The notes under the pieces: generated by a model | Database searches by the model: none | What the model was told of the DNA's origin: nothing | The model's input: only the letters and a program-made list of their open reading frames with translations | Position numbers and translations under genes: made by a program | DNA from: Agapanthus africanus | Taxonomy: Eukaryota > Streptophyta > Magnoliopsida > Asparagales > Amaryllidaceae | Direction of reading: 5' to 3' | Length of the DNA stretch: 64,000 bases | NCBI GenBank assembly: GCA_030015575.1 | Contig: JASDDO010000024.1 | Coordinates: 45,842,114-45,906,113, forward strand | Shown here: positions 1 to 10,238 of the stretch, piece by piece | Position numbering within the stretch: the first letter of the stretch is position 1 | Layout: the number at the start of each line of letters is the position of its first letter

Positions 1-2150
1 CCACCTACATATATTGGCATAAATGATATTCCACCACTGCCGCCACCGGCCCGGCGGCCGCCGCCGCAGCGAGATATTTTCCTGGTCAACGGTTATGTTC
101 CTATCCGCAAATAAGGCTCAGCAAAATGAGTTTCAAAAAGAGCATTTGGTGACAAACCAGTATCATTGTTCCCGATGACAAGCTAATTTGAAGTGTTGCA
201 GCAGCTGCCGGTGTATATTTGTTTAATTTCTAGCGATAGGGATACATTGCTGGGACAAAAAGTAGAATTAAAGTTGCATTAACAGGCACTCTTTGTATTA
301 CTTTCTGGTCCAATCAAACCTCGGTTGATTCTATTATTATTCAATAGGTGCTGATGAAATAAATTGATTAGTGCCTTAATGGTACGGTTGCTTGCGAAAT
401 TCTAAATGGGAACCGGACCGAAACCGCACGATTTTGTCCTTCGGAGCGAACCGGACCCGACCAGGAGCCACTTCCCAAGAGGTGGCACATCCGAGGACTT
501 CCCTGGCCCGAGCACGCTTAACTACGGAGTTCTCAAACTCCTGTAGTGCCGGTTCACTTAAAAGACGACTCTGTATTGAAGAGTGGTATCATTCCATTTA
601 TAGTACAGATCTGCCATCTTTCGGAATATATTCCGAAGATACCCCATTATTCTACAGTGGGTCCCACGGGCTCAAGAGGTGGCCCCCACGGATTCAAGAG
701 GTGGCTCCCGCCCACTTAACATGACACTTGGCGTGGCACTTTGCTCCGTGAGCAAGAACCGGTCCCGACAATAACACTTAACATACACTAGCTAGCCTCT
801 TTACACAGTCATTCGCATGGAAACAATTTGGCTCAAGTTGCTTTGGAGATCTAGACTGGATTTATTCTAGGACGAGTTGGTCAGTAAAAGATGGAACTTC
901 ATACTGAGGATTTCCATCATACTAGAGTGCACCATGATGGAACTTCATTCAGAATTTTATGCCAAATACCAAGGTTTACGATTTGACAATATTTTATGAT
1001 AAGCTATCAACTTGACCTTATCCCTTTTTGGGGTGAATCCCTTGGCCAAGAGAAGGACTTGCTTTTAATACATGCAGGGCAAACCTATTTAGGCGATGGA
1101 TTGACTAAGGGCGCGTTTGGTTGCAAGGATTTGGCGACAACACACTGTAGCAAGTGCAAAGTTCACCCCAAATTCAAAATCCTTGTTTGTTTCTAAGGAT
1201 TTAGAGGCCGATGGATTTGTACAAAATATGGATTTCAAAGTTTGAGCTAAAAGGAATGAATTTTTAGGAATTTGGTGCAAGTCGTCTTTTCACCTTCTAT
1301 CTCCATCTCTCTCTGCAATTCCTGTTTCAAATCCATATCTCAACAAATAAACACAAACCAAACAACATACTGAGTGTTTAGTTACAAATTTACATGTGTT
1401 CCTTGCATCCAAACAAATAATTTCATCCTTTTAGATTACATAAAAGTTGGATTTAAAAATACCTTTGGAATTTGCAAACAAATAATTTAATCCAAACAAA
1501 TCCATATCTCAACAAAAAAACTGTTGGAGTTTGCGTCCGGGCTGAACTATCCATGTTTTTTTCGAATTCCATTTAGGACTAAAATTACGTTTGGAATTTG
1601 CTACATTGCCTCTTCTACCTCACGAATGAACTTTTCTTCTACCTCACGAATGAACTTTGAACTACTAAACATCAACAATCTCTCTGGTGCTGCATCGATT
1701 TGAACATATGCAAAACTACAAAAACTCCACTTTAATCTTGAATTTGCTACCATTACCACAACGTAATTTAAGCACATATCTAGCTTAGTAGCACGAACCG
1801 TTTGTTATGAAATTAGCTTGTAACTTCTGGATTTAAAAATACCCTAATGCTTCAACCTGCTCATTTTTCCAATCAAAGCTCTTGGGTGCCCTAATGTTTT
1901 GGGGTCATTTTTCAATCAAAACCATTGGTTAATCTTCTGGATAATTTAAAAAGCAACTACTGAACCAAAACAAGCTACTCTACAATATCCATTAATTCTA
2001 CAACCCATATCGAATCTAGTGAAATCAAACATAAACCAAAGCACAACACAACAAATCGATGCATAAAACTTGAAGAAGTACCTGAAGCCAGAGGATCGAG
2101 GGAAGGCGACCCATGAAGGAGAGAGAAGAAGAAGAGAGAGAGAGGAAGAA
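1..2150 (-). pseudogene. Decayed copy of the small glycine-rich protein gene, running off the left edge
   Basis: On the minus strand this is a diverged second copy of the locus at 4943-5780. The leader exon with its donor (exon base 2082, GT from 2081) is conserved, as is the sequence just inside the intron and just upstream of the start. Two changes break it. The acceptor that reads TTTGCAG in the right copy reads TTTGCGG here (near 105-108), and the ATG reads AGG (near 84). The remaining GC-rich coding exon continues beyond base 1. The intron is about 2 kb here against about 0.5 kb in the right copy, because of inserted DNA (roughly 240-1945) that includes a MITE-like block. The call rests on comparison of the two copies only. 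Confidence 0.5.
1109..1375. mobile_element. Probable Tourist-like MITE or fragment
   Basis: The left end begins after TAA with GGGCGCGTTTGGTTGCAAGG, closely resembling the left end of the MITE at 2262. An AACCAAAC block near 1357-1364 could be the matching right terminus but is imperfect. A partial repeat of the same right-end sequence recurs near 1500-1520. No open frame is present. Boundaries are uncertain. Confidence 0.35.
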
Positions 2151-2261
2151 GAAGCACAGAACAATTTTCAAGCAGAAATTAACCATTTTTGCTGCAAACC
2201 CATGAAAATGAAGAATAAAAATTGGGTTTTTAAAGAAGAGGGTTGGGTTTTTGTTCTATAA

Positions 2262-2687
2262 GGGCCCGTTTTGTTGCAAGATTATGAAATTTGGATTCCA
2301 AAATAGTTTGGATGAAAATTTTTGGATTTGGTAATTTGTTGTTTGGTTGGTTTTGGATTCCAAGCATTGGATTTGTAGATTCTTGTAATATTTGTTTGGT
2401 TGGTGAAAAGAAAGTGGGATTTGGATTTGAGGATTTCAGAGAGAGACAGAGAGGAGGAATTTTTTAATAATTAAAGTACACGTGCGGCCACCAAACAGTG
2501 AGAAATCCTTAATAATCAATTCATTTTTCAAGGATTTTGGGATCCATCTTTTTTGTGGAGCTCACCACACAATCCATACAAATCCATATTTGTAATCCAA
2601 GCCAACCAAACATAAAATTTATGAATCCTAGAATCCACAAATCCAAAACTCAATAATCCTGTAAGACCCTTCAAACCAAACAGGCAC
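2262..2687. mobile_element. Tourist-like (PIF/Harbinger-type) MITE, 426 bp
   Basis: The terminal inverted repeats are GGGCCCGTTTTGTT on the left and, read inward from the right end, GTGCCTGTTTGGTT. The element is flanked by the trinucleotide TAA on both sides (2259-2261 and 2688-2690), the target duplication expected for PIF/Harbinger MITEs. It has no coding capacity. The duplicated partner locus near 5870-5880 lacks this insertion, so insertion followed duplication, or the other copy lost it. Confidence 0.75.
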
Positions 2688-3260
2688 TAAGAACCAAACA
2701 TGCACTAAGAGCGATGGAGAAATGAGAATGCAGCTGCTTCTGATCACGCGCCTTTCCAATTTTAGGGGGACTTGGTTTAATTGAACGCAGCTACCAACAA
2801 ACTTTTTTTTAAAAAAAATGCTTGGAATTGAAATTGCCAGAATGCACTGCTTGTTGTAGAATAACTACAGGTAGATGTCAATTTCATTTGGTGACCCCTG
2901 TCTTGTCTTCTCAATTCCCAAAAGTTCTGGCAAGTCTCTTCAAAGAGACAGCCACAGCCTCTTAAGTAAGTCCATGCTAACATTGATTTTTTAAATGCTA
3001 AATTGCATATTGAATGCAAAAAAAGTCCATCAAGGATGTAATTTGAGTTTGATGTGAGCTGGACGGGCCATATTGAATTAGTTGCCGTCAACGTAGCCAA
3101 AAACAGAGGGGTTAAGCCTTGGGGAGCATTTAGCGGACTGGACCAACTAAACGGATCGAACCCGAATTATATAACCGATTTTTTTTGGATTTTGATAATT
3201 TGGTTCGGGTTCGGGTACGGATTCGGTTTTGAAAAAGAAAGAACGCAAGTTAATTGAAAA

Positions 3261-4642
3261 TTTCGCGATGTTAGTGTAAGCAAGAAAAATATTTGCAAAG
3301 GCGGAGAAAATAGAATTTTTTTTAGATTTCTGAAAAACTCCTGAATTTTGATATTAAACAAAATAATTAAAAAATGAAGAAAACCAAAATTTTGAGAATT
3401 CAACAAAATTTTGTGATTTTCTTGTTTTATATTGCAATCAAAATATTAAAGTAACGAAAATATAAATATTTTCGGATTTTTGAAAAATTTGCGAATTTCG
3501 TGTGCCAAGCAAACGGAAAATTTTAGAGATTTTTTGAAAATATCACGATTTTTGTATGGTATATAACATGCAACAGATAAAAAAATTGAATGGTAGAGAA
3601 AAACTTTTTATTGCGGAAAATTTAGTGATTTTCGTATGATATATCACGCAAAATATTGATAGCCGAAAGGCTAAAATGCAGGAAAAACTCCCTCACTTTT
3701 GTCAGAAAAGCAGGACACCACCATTAACGTCAAAAACATGTACTTTATCTCAAACTCTAATGGTGTTAGCTTTTCCATCCATAAGACATTTTTATGCTAA
3801 GAATGCTCTTCTAATATTGTTAATCTACCAACATAATATTCTTTTTTCTTTTCCTTTATCATTTTTCAAGTTCAACCCATTTTGAATCACGCTCACTTTT
3901 TGAAGGGTTCGGATTAGAGATTTGGGGGGCCCTGATCTGGACACCTGATTTTTTCCTCTTTGCGGAGAAGAGGGTATCTTTTGACAAATCGGGTATGTTG
4001 GAGTTAAGGTGGCCGGAGGGGTTTATTGCACAAAAACGCCAGGACGCTGGCTCTCGCAGAGGGAAGCCCAACGAATGTCAGATGCAAATCCCCGCATCTC
4101 ATTAAGATCATATTGGCATACTCTCCAAAAAAAAAAGAGCAGACCCCACTGAAGACGGGGATAGGGAGAAACAATTAAAAAAAAGTTTGGTGAGAAAAAG
4201 AAGTTTATAGAGGAAAAAAGCAATAGGATTTTGAGGAGAAGGACATTTTGGAAAATATACAACTTAAAACCTAACAGTTTTGGGGTAAATACATGTTTTG
4301 CATGTTTAGAAGACTTTCTTGCTTTCCAGGGCTTCTCTAAATTTTAGCCAAACTGAAGGACAAGATTTTTAAAAGATAGCGATTTTTATACTATAACATG
4401 GAAAATATTGAAAAAACGGATAAAACAGTAATATTTGGGATTTTAGAAATTTTTGCAATAGCAAGTAAAAAGAACATAGAAAATGGAAAATATTGAGATA
4501 TTCTTGAATTTAATAGTTTTCGTAAGCCATAACATATGAAACATTAAAAAAAATTCCTTTCGAGATGAGTTCGCAATTTTCGTTTGTTACAGCGAACAAC
4601 GATAAAATCAAAAGAACACATAAAACTTTAACATTCTAGTTG
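3261..4642. repeat. AT-rich region of degenerate short repeats, no gene
   Basis: A loose unit built around GATTTTCGTATGATATA, followed by an AAAATATTGA-like block, recurs near 3405, 3535, 3615, 4380 and 4500, and again near 5365 and 5440. The stretch 4490-4610 also resembles 5440-5550 more closely. Frames in this interval are short and unlike known proteins. 3885-4260 holds a few less AT-rich sequences with no recognised content. Confidence 0.45.
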
Positions 4643-4942
4643 AGTCTGGAAATATTCAACAAAGGAAAGCTTCTTCTGCATCTGCAGGATCGACTATCAC
4701 TTCAAGAAAACAGAACATAGGCTTATCAACGCAAATGCCAGAGATACTAGCTGCTACGAGTGTTATCCGCAACATAAGCAAGACGAGATATTGCAAGACA
4801 TGAACAAACGATTTTCGATTGCTACCACCTTCTGTGCTTCCAATGTTACTTAAGCTATCACATGAAACACAATTCAAACAAAGTTTGTCACGGAAAAACA
4901 AATTCTAACCCACTATCGTGTACAATCATGCACGCAACAAGC

Positions 4943-5188
4943 TTAGTGATATAACATGGCGGCTCCAAGTGCTAGAGCAACAAAAACAGGTGCCAGGGAA
5001 AGAACACAGCTTTGGTTTGCTGCACTATGCTTGTGGTGGTCGCTGTTGCTGCTGCTGCCCCCACCTCCATATAAAGGTACAAATGAACCTCTACCAACAC
5101 TGTTCCCGCCCCCCCCGCCGCCGCCGCCGCCGCCGCCGCGGCGTGCACCGCTAACTCTGCCGCCGCCTCCACGTCCAGATATTTTCAT
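4943..5188 (-). CDS. Small glycine-rich protein with a C-terminal hydrophobic tail (unrecognised family)
   Basis: The frame encodes 81 residues. After a short basic start (MKISGRGGGG) there is a run of about eleven glycines, then a Ser/Asn/His linker with the motif FVPLYGGGG. It ends in a hydrophobic stretch (about residues 61-79) that could be a membrane tail anchor. The ATG at 5186-5188 was chosen because a good 3' splice site (TTATTTGCAG at 5209-5218, minus strand) lies about 20 bases upstream and a spliced leader exon is visible beyond it. The partner copy at 1-105 keeps the surroundings but has lost both ATG and splice site, so the pair behaves like a gene and its pseudogene. The opposite strand is also open here because of the GGC/GCC run; I prefer the minus strand because of the splice signals. 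Function unknown; possibly a cell-surface or membrane-associated glycine-rich protein. Confidence 0.5.
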   Translation of the reverse strand: MKISGRGGGGRVSGARRGGGGGGGGGGGNSVGRGSFVPLYGGGGSSSNSDHHKHSAANQSCVLSLAPVFVALALGAAMLYH

Positions 5189-6290
5189 GGTCACGGTTAT
5201 GTTCCTCTCTGCAAATAAGGCTCAGCAAAATGAGTTTGAAAAAGAGCATTTGGTGACAAATCAGTATCATTGTTCCCGACGACAATCTATTTTGAACTGT
5301 TGCTGCCGGTATATATTTGTTTAGTTTCTAGCGGTAGGGATAAATTACTGGGACAAAAGGTTAAATTTCCGGATTTTCATATGATATGGTAAACAAAATA
5401 TTGATGAAAAAATGAGAATATATTTCGATTTTCTAAAATTTAATAATCTGCGTGTGCTATATAGCATGTAAAACATCGAAACTCAATTTTTTTTTCCTCT
5501 GAGAGTTTGCAATTTTCATTTGTTATAGCTAACCACAGCGAAACAAAGACGACATAAAATTAAAGTTGCTTATGACATGTATAAAGGAATTTAACAAGAC
5601 GAACAATTGATCAACAGACATTATCTTGTAATACCCATATCAAATCTAATGAAATCAAACATATACCAAAGCACACAGCAAAACAAATCGATGGACAAAA
5701 CCTGAAGAAGTACCTGAAGCATGAGGATCGAGGGAAGGCGACCCATGAAGAGGAGAGAAGTAGAAGAGAGAGAGGAAGAAGAAGCACAGAACAATTTTCT
5801 TGCAGAAATTAACCATTTTTGCTGCAAACCCATGAAAATGAAAAATAAAAATTGCGTTTTTAAAGAAGAAGAAGAAGGGCGGGTGATGAAGAAATGAGAC
5901 CGCAACCGCTTCTGATCAACACGCCTTTCTTGCTTTTGGGGGACTGGGTTTAAATTGTATGTAGCTACCAACTGACTTTTCTTTGTTCTTCTTTTCACAA
6001 CTTTTAACTTAGTCCACGCTCACATTTTTTATTTTAAAAAAAATATATATATGCTAAATTGCAATAAAACACCATCAAGGATAATTTTTCCACGCTTATG
6101 TAATTTGAGTTTGATGTGGCTGCCCTTAACCGTAGCGAATTGGCTGCAATGAACATAGCCAGTTAAGGTAGAGCAGAGAGGCCGAGCCCAGGGTTGATCA
6201 GGTATCGGATTGGACCAACTGAATCGATGAAATCAAACTAAATACTAACTGATTTGGAAAGGAAGGAAAGTTGTTTCCAGTTCTAAAAAA
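5130..6290. repeat. Right copy of the segmental duplication, including the upstream region of the glycine-rich gene
   Basis: This is the partner of 1-3260 and covers the gene start, the leader intron, the leader exon and about 500 bases of upstream sequence to roughly 6290. The upstream part (5880-6290) has no recognisable coding frame. It is the natural place for the minus-strand promoter, but no convincing TATA box was assigned. Confidence 0.65.
5189..5780 (-). other. 5' leader exon and leader intron of the glycine-rich protein gene
   Basis: On the minus strand a CT-rich leader (about 5780-5714) ends CTTCAG and is followed by GTACTTC. The intron would be 5209-5713 (505 bp) with acceptor TTATTTGCAG, and about 20 bases of exon 2 precede the ATG. 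The leader contains a short upstream frame starting ATGGGTCGCC, which runs across the splice junction and stops before the main start, so it would act as a uORF. The donor region is conserved in the left copy (2081/2082). The intron holds AT-rich repeats like those at 3261-4642. Confidence 0.45.
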
Positions 6291-6548
6291 GGTATACACG
6301 GCATCAAATATATTTGTTGAAAGTAGCTGCTAGCACCTTTACTAGGCTTTTAGGGAAAGCAAGTATGCAATTTAAAAATTCTAGAGGGCCAAGTTTACAT
6401 ACAAGGATCAAGCTAAAGGTTCAAGACTTGAAAAAAAAAAACAAACAAGAGTTAAACCAAAGTGTTGGAAAAGCTACAACCTTTGTAAATCCCCAGTTTC
6501 CGTATATATATTTTTCCGTATTTTTTCCAGATTTTTTCCCTATTTTTT

Positions 6549-6587
<39 letters not shown>

Positions 6588-6600
6588 TTTATTATTTTAT
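6291..6600. repeat. Non-coding interval with an (AT)n microsatellite
   Basis: 6552-6592 is an uninterrupted AT dinucleotide run, preceded by T-rich sequence. Nothing else was recognised. The downstream CCCTAAAC-like bases near 6637-6655 resemble the plant telomere unit only over one or two imperfect copies. Confidence 0.7.
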
Positions 6601-7495
6601 TTTAATTTCCTAAATCTAAACTCTAAAAAAATAAAAACCCTAAACCTAACCCCTAACCCGACCCGACCCGCTCCCACCCCTTCTTCTCCTTCACCCCTTT
6701 CCTCCTTCCTTGTCTCCACCTCCGCGACGACCGCGCCAACCTCCACCAAATCCTCTCCCTCCAAGGGCTTTCCCATCTCTCGTCCTCTTCACGAGACCCG
6801 CTCCCCCACGTCCTCGACCTCACCCACGTCACAACACCGAGCCTCTCTCACTTCTTATCCCATCTTGCTCACCCTCCCCCCTCCCCCCCGTCCTCACTCA
6901 TCATCACCGGCAACCCCACCGAACTCCCCAGCTCCTCCTTTAGCCCAAGCTCACCACCACCACGAACTCATCACCACCTCGCCATCTTTATCGACCCACC
7001 GAGCTCCCCAAGCCTTCAAGCCAAGCCGACCCAACTCCATCCACTGGAGTTTTCTCCTCCGTCGAGCTCTCCTCCACCTCACCGATGAGCCTTCTCCTCC
7101 AGCCATCCCCATCAGCTCCTCCCCAACACCCACTGCACCCAAACCTACTACCCACTGCACCCCCTTTCTCCTCGTCATCCTCCCGCCGCCGCCAACTTCT
7201 TACTGAGTTCCCTTCGCCGCCTGCAAACCCGCCGGCACCCCACTGCCACGACCGAGCTCCTCTTAGGCAATCACCGCCACACCACCGCCTGAGCCGCCGT
7301 TGCCGCCAACATTGCAAAACCCCTACTCCGTGCCGTCACCACGCCATTGCCATCGCCGTGAGCCGTCGACAAGCCCGACATTTCATCGAGCCCTCAAGCT
7401 CGTCACTGTTGTCATGTCGTGCATTGTCCGTGCGTGCGTCGAGCCCGTGCCATCCGTCGTCGTTCACTGCCGTGTTGTCGTCTACCATGTAAGGC
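6600..7495. other. C-rich, Pro/Ser-coding low-complexity block without a recognised gene
   Basis: The plus strand is strongly C-rich with few G runs, so several frames stay open on both strands (for example 6710-6943, 7085-7492, and minus 6988-7317). The translations are Pro, Ser, His and Arg rich with no domain. The block ends abruptly at about 7500 in ordinary AT-rich DNA. It could be a 5' leader or first exon, or part of a degraded transposon. I cannot decide and do not call a CDS. Confidence 0.35.
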
Positions 7496-8040
7496 AAGAG
7501 AAATCTTATCTCTTGCTACTCATGCTATTATATCTTATAGTTTAATGCTAATGTTAGATATTATAAATAGCTATGTATGTGTGTGTGGGTGGATATATAC
7601 ATTTAGATATCTAAATAACGTTAAGTAATGAATTGAATCCAACTCGGGTGGTTAACCTATATTAATGTCATTTAGAATTTATAAGAATTAATTATCGTTT
7701 GTTGGTTAAGGAAATCTTGAGTTTTCGACCGATTATCAAATGCTACCCTAGGCGTTTGATGCAAACTATAAACCAAAACATATCTTATTATGGCGGAACT
7801 TGCGATAGTTAGATCCTTTTACTATTTAGGAATATCGTGTAGGAATTTGGATGCAAAATATCGTGTTTATAATCAAGTAAAGTCGCCCCCTAAAGGCGAC
7901 GCTAAAACTGGAATGCACCGCACATGTCACGTTGGAAAACATATATTAAATTCAATACGGAATGGAATGTAATGTTCTATGGCTCGTATCGAAACCGACT
8001 CGATAAACTAGAGTTTACCCTTCAATGCTGATAGACCACT
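7496..8040. other. Intergenic DNA, nothing recognised
   Basis: AT-rich unique-looking sequence up to the left end of copia element A. A frame at 7790-7972 starts with ATG (MAELAIVRSF) and encodes 60 residues without similarity I recognise. The five bases CCACT at 8036-8040 would be the left target duplication of the copia element, but its right flank is not in the window. Confidence 0.4.
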
Positions 8041-9392
8041 TGTTAGGAATATGTATGCCCTAGAGGCCATTATTGTTGATATAGTGGATTGGACATATAT
8101 ATAGAGGACTTTCTTGCTCGACATAATAGTATGCTATCAGGTTACCTTTATCTTAACATGTTGATTGGTATTCTTTACCGTCTTGCTCTCACATGTTGAT
8201 AAAGCCCTTAGGATATGTACTTGACTACCAGGACTACGATGAGATCATACTAGTGGGGCCAGGGTGGTTCAAAAGTACATCCTTAATAAGTTCCTAGTCG
8301 AGGGAATATCGAGACTAGGGCATCGATATTCCAGAGTAGACTAGTGTGTATGTTTCTTGTCCCTTAGAGGGCGATGGTTGATCCCACAACCATTGGTGTG
8401 TGACGTCAAAGATTGTACACATGTGCTCATTGGAGAATGGGTATACCGAACAGGACTCGCAGAGAACTCCTAGATGGTTATATACCTAACGTCAGGTAGC
8501 AGTTCTCTGGTGACACTGGTACAGGTTAGTCTGTAAACCCGAGATCGTCATAGAGTCTTGTGTGGCTCCCACTGTGCTTTGATTTCCTCTCTACCATGGC
8601 TCAAAGGAGTCGTGCAAATAGGTGGATTTTGGGTACAGTCCCGAGTCACATGGAGGTAATGAGCGATAGGAGGGGTTTCGTCTCTCCCGGTATAGGGAGT
8701 TGATGTTGTGCTATGCTCGATTGGCTATAACTGAAAATCCCTGGCCAGGGTTGCTGAAATTTACTGATTAGAGTTATCAGTAGTTTCTCAAACCGTTGTA
8801 GTCCAGACATCGGCATGACTTATCACGTTACTGGGGTCTGACGTTTACCACCCCTAGACATGATATGCGACATATCAGACAAAGAGACCAGACTGTACGG
8901 TAGTGTTACTGATAGGCTTCATGGAGAGAATGGACGAGCTTGCCTGTTGATCTTTATATCGCTCAATACCCGGGTAGCCGTTACGTCCAGCTAGTACCGC
9001 TGACGGCTTGTAGGTGACTGATGTAATCATCACCTAGTGCTGGCGTATTGACGAGTCTTTAGAGTCCCACATAGAAATTTTCTGGTTTGAGCGAAAAGAA
9101 GTAGGGCACATATGTTGATATGTGCGTGGGCCTGATTAAATATGAATATGTGATACCATATTATAATCTAGCAGTTATCTGATGTCGGTCAGGTTATATG
9201 TGATATAACCGGATTATCGAATAAAGTGTTGGTTTGATGGTGTGATATTCAGATAAATGATATTAGTCGGTTATATGTGATATAACCGGATTATTAAATC
9301 AAGTGTTGATTTAATAATGTGATATATATTATATATGATATAATTATATCTTGACTAATATTATTAGCTCACTAATTATGTTTCTTAATATA

Positions 9393-9430
<38 letters not shown>

Positions 9431-10225
9431 ATATATGTATGTATGTATGTATGTATGTGTGTGTGTGTGTGTGTGTGTATATTATATGAAGCATGGCATC
9501 TATTTTCTATTTTTAGAAAATACAAAATGAGGTGTAAATTGTGGAGATATTTGTGGAATGGGTAAGGCATGGGTTTTTATCATATTATATTGGTCTTGAC
9601 TTACTATTCAAGCATGGTTGTAATTTAGAATTGCAATTTATTCCATGCTTGAATAAGTGAGGAATGATTATTGATTTTTCATTCTATGCTTGCTCATTAT
9701 TGCTCATGCCTTAGCCATTTTGATGAGCTCTTGCTCTTTCTTGATTTCTACACTTTCTTCATCTCACCTCCAAGCTCAAAACCCTCACATGTGATGTGAA
9801 TCATTGAGGTTGTGAGAATCCTAGTGAGCTTTCAAAACCCCTACTTCACCATCCCACACCAAACTAGCAATTTGGTGTGGTGTGTTTTCTACACTGAAGG
9901 AGTTTAGTGTAGAGGTAGCTTGTGCTAGAGGGACTTCGGGTAGATCGTCTTTAGCGTGAAGACCACGAAGGAGGTTCGTCCAACTCGAAGAGGAGCCCAG
10001 TAGAGTCGTATGGACTTCAACCCGAAGATTTAGAAGCGAAGGACTCGATCTACGAGGGTATAACCTCCTTCCCTTCTTATTGTTTTTATCATATCATCAA
10101 TACAAACCCTAATCTTCTAGTTATATTCTTGTTAAGTGTTGATTAGCACTTAGCACCTTTAAAATTTGAAAATTGCATGTGTGATGCCCGTTTTAACCAA
10201 GTCAAGGTGCTACTAAACACTTTCA
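8041..10225 (+). repeat. 5' LTR of copia element A
   Basis: It starts TGTTAGGAATATG and ends CTTTCA just before the primer site. The start, and about 780 bases from it, recurs at 15967-16745. Blocks such as the sequences around 8130 (GTATGCTATC) and 8520 (ACAGGTTAGTCTGTA) are shared with the LTR of copia element B, showing that A and B are relatives. Confidence 0.8.
9396..9478. repeat. (TA)n, (GTAT)n and (GT)n microsatellite inside the LTR
   Basis: An AT run, then TATG tetranucleotides, then a TG run follow each other without interruption. The peptide frame across it (minus 9385-9570) is a by-product of the repeat. Confidence 0.9.
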
Positions 10226-10228
10226 TCG

Positions 10229-10238
10229 TATCAGAGCC
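10229..10238 (+). other. Primer-binding site of copia element A
   Basis: TATCAGAGCC, three bases after the LTR end, matches the usual initiator-methionine tRNA complement of plant copia elements (TGGTATCAGAGC). The preceding TGG is here TCG, so the site is damaged. Confidence 0.8.

Larger units (their letters stand above)
1..3260. repeat. Left copy of a segmental duplication (partner 5130-6290)
   Basis: Blocks at about 90-235, 1975-2245, 2710-2810 and 3040-3170 match, in the same order and orientation, blocks at about 5190-5345, 5630-5870, 5880-5980 and 6105-6225. Identity is high in the blocks. The gaps are insertions specific to this copy, including the MITE at 2262-2687. A tandem duplication of a few kb followed by independent insertions explains the pattern. 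Between 240 and 1945, apart from the MITE-like block, I see no gene; a frame at 392-724 begins at TTG and matches nothing I recognise. Confidence 0.7.

Noticed and set aside
4656..4901. Minus-strand frame of 81 codons downstream of the glycine-rich gene
   Set aside because: No similarity and no splice link; probably the 3' untranslated region or intergenic DNA.
4956..5324. Plus-strand frame of 122 codons with a signal-like start and Pro run
   Set aside because: It is the complement of the glycine-rich coding exon and crosses the minus-strand splice site; the splice signals favour the minus strand.
6637..6660. Interstitial telomere repeat
   Set aside because: Only one or two imperfect CCCTAAA-like units next to CCCGA repeats.
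6710..7492. Pro/Ser-rich frames
   Set aside because: Open frames on both strands explained by C-rich composition; no domain or splice logic.
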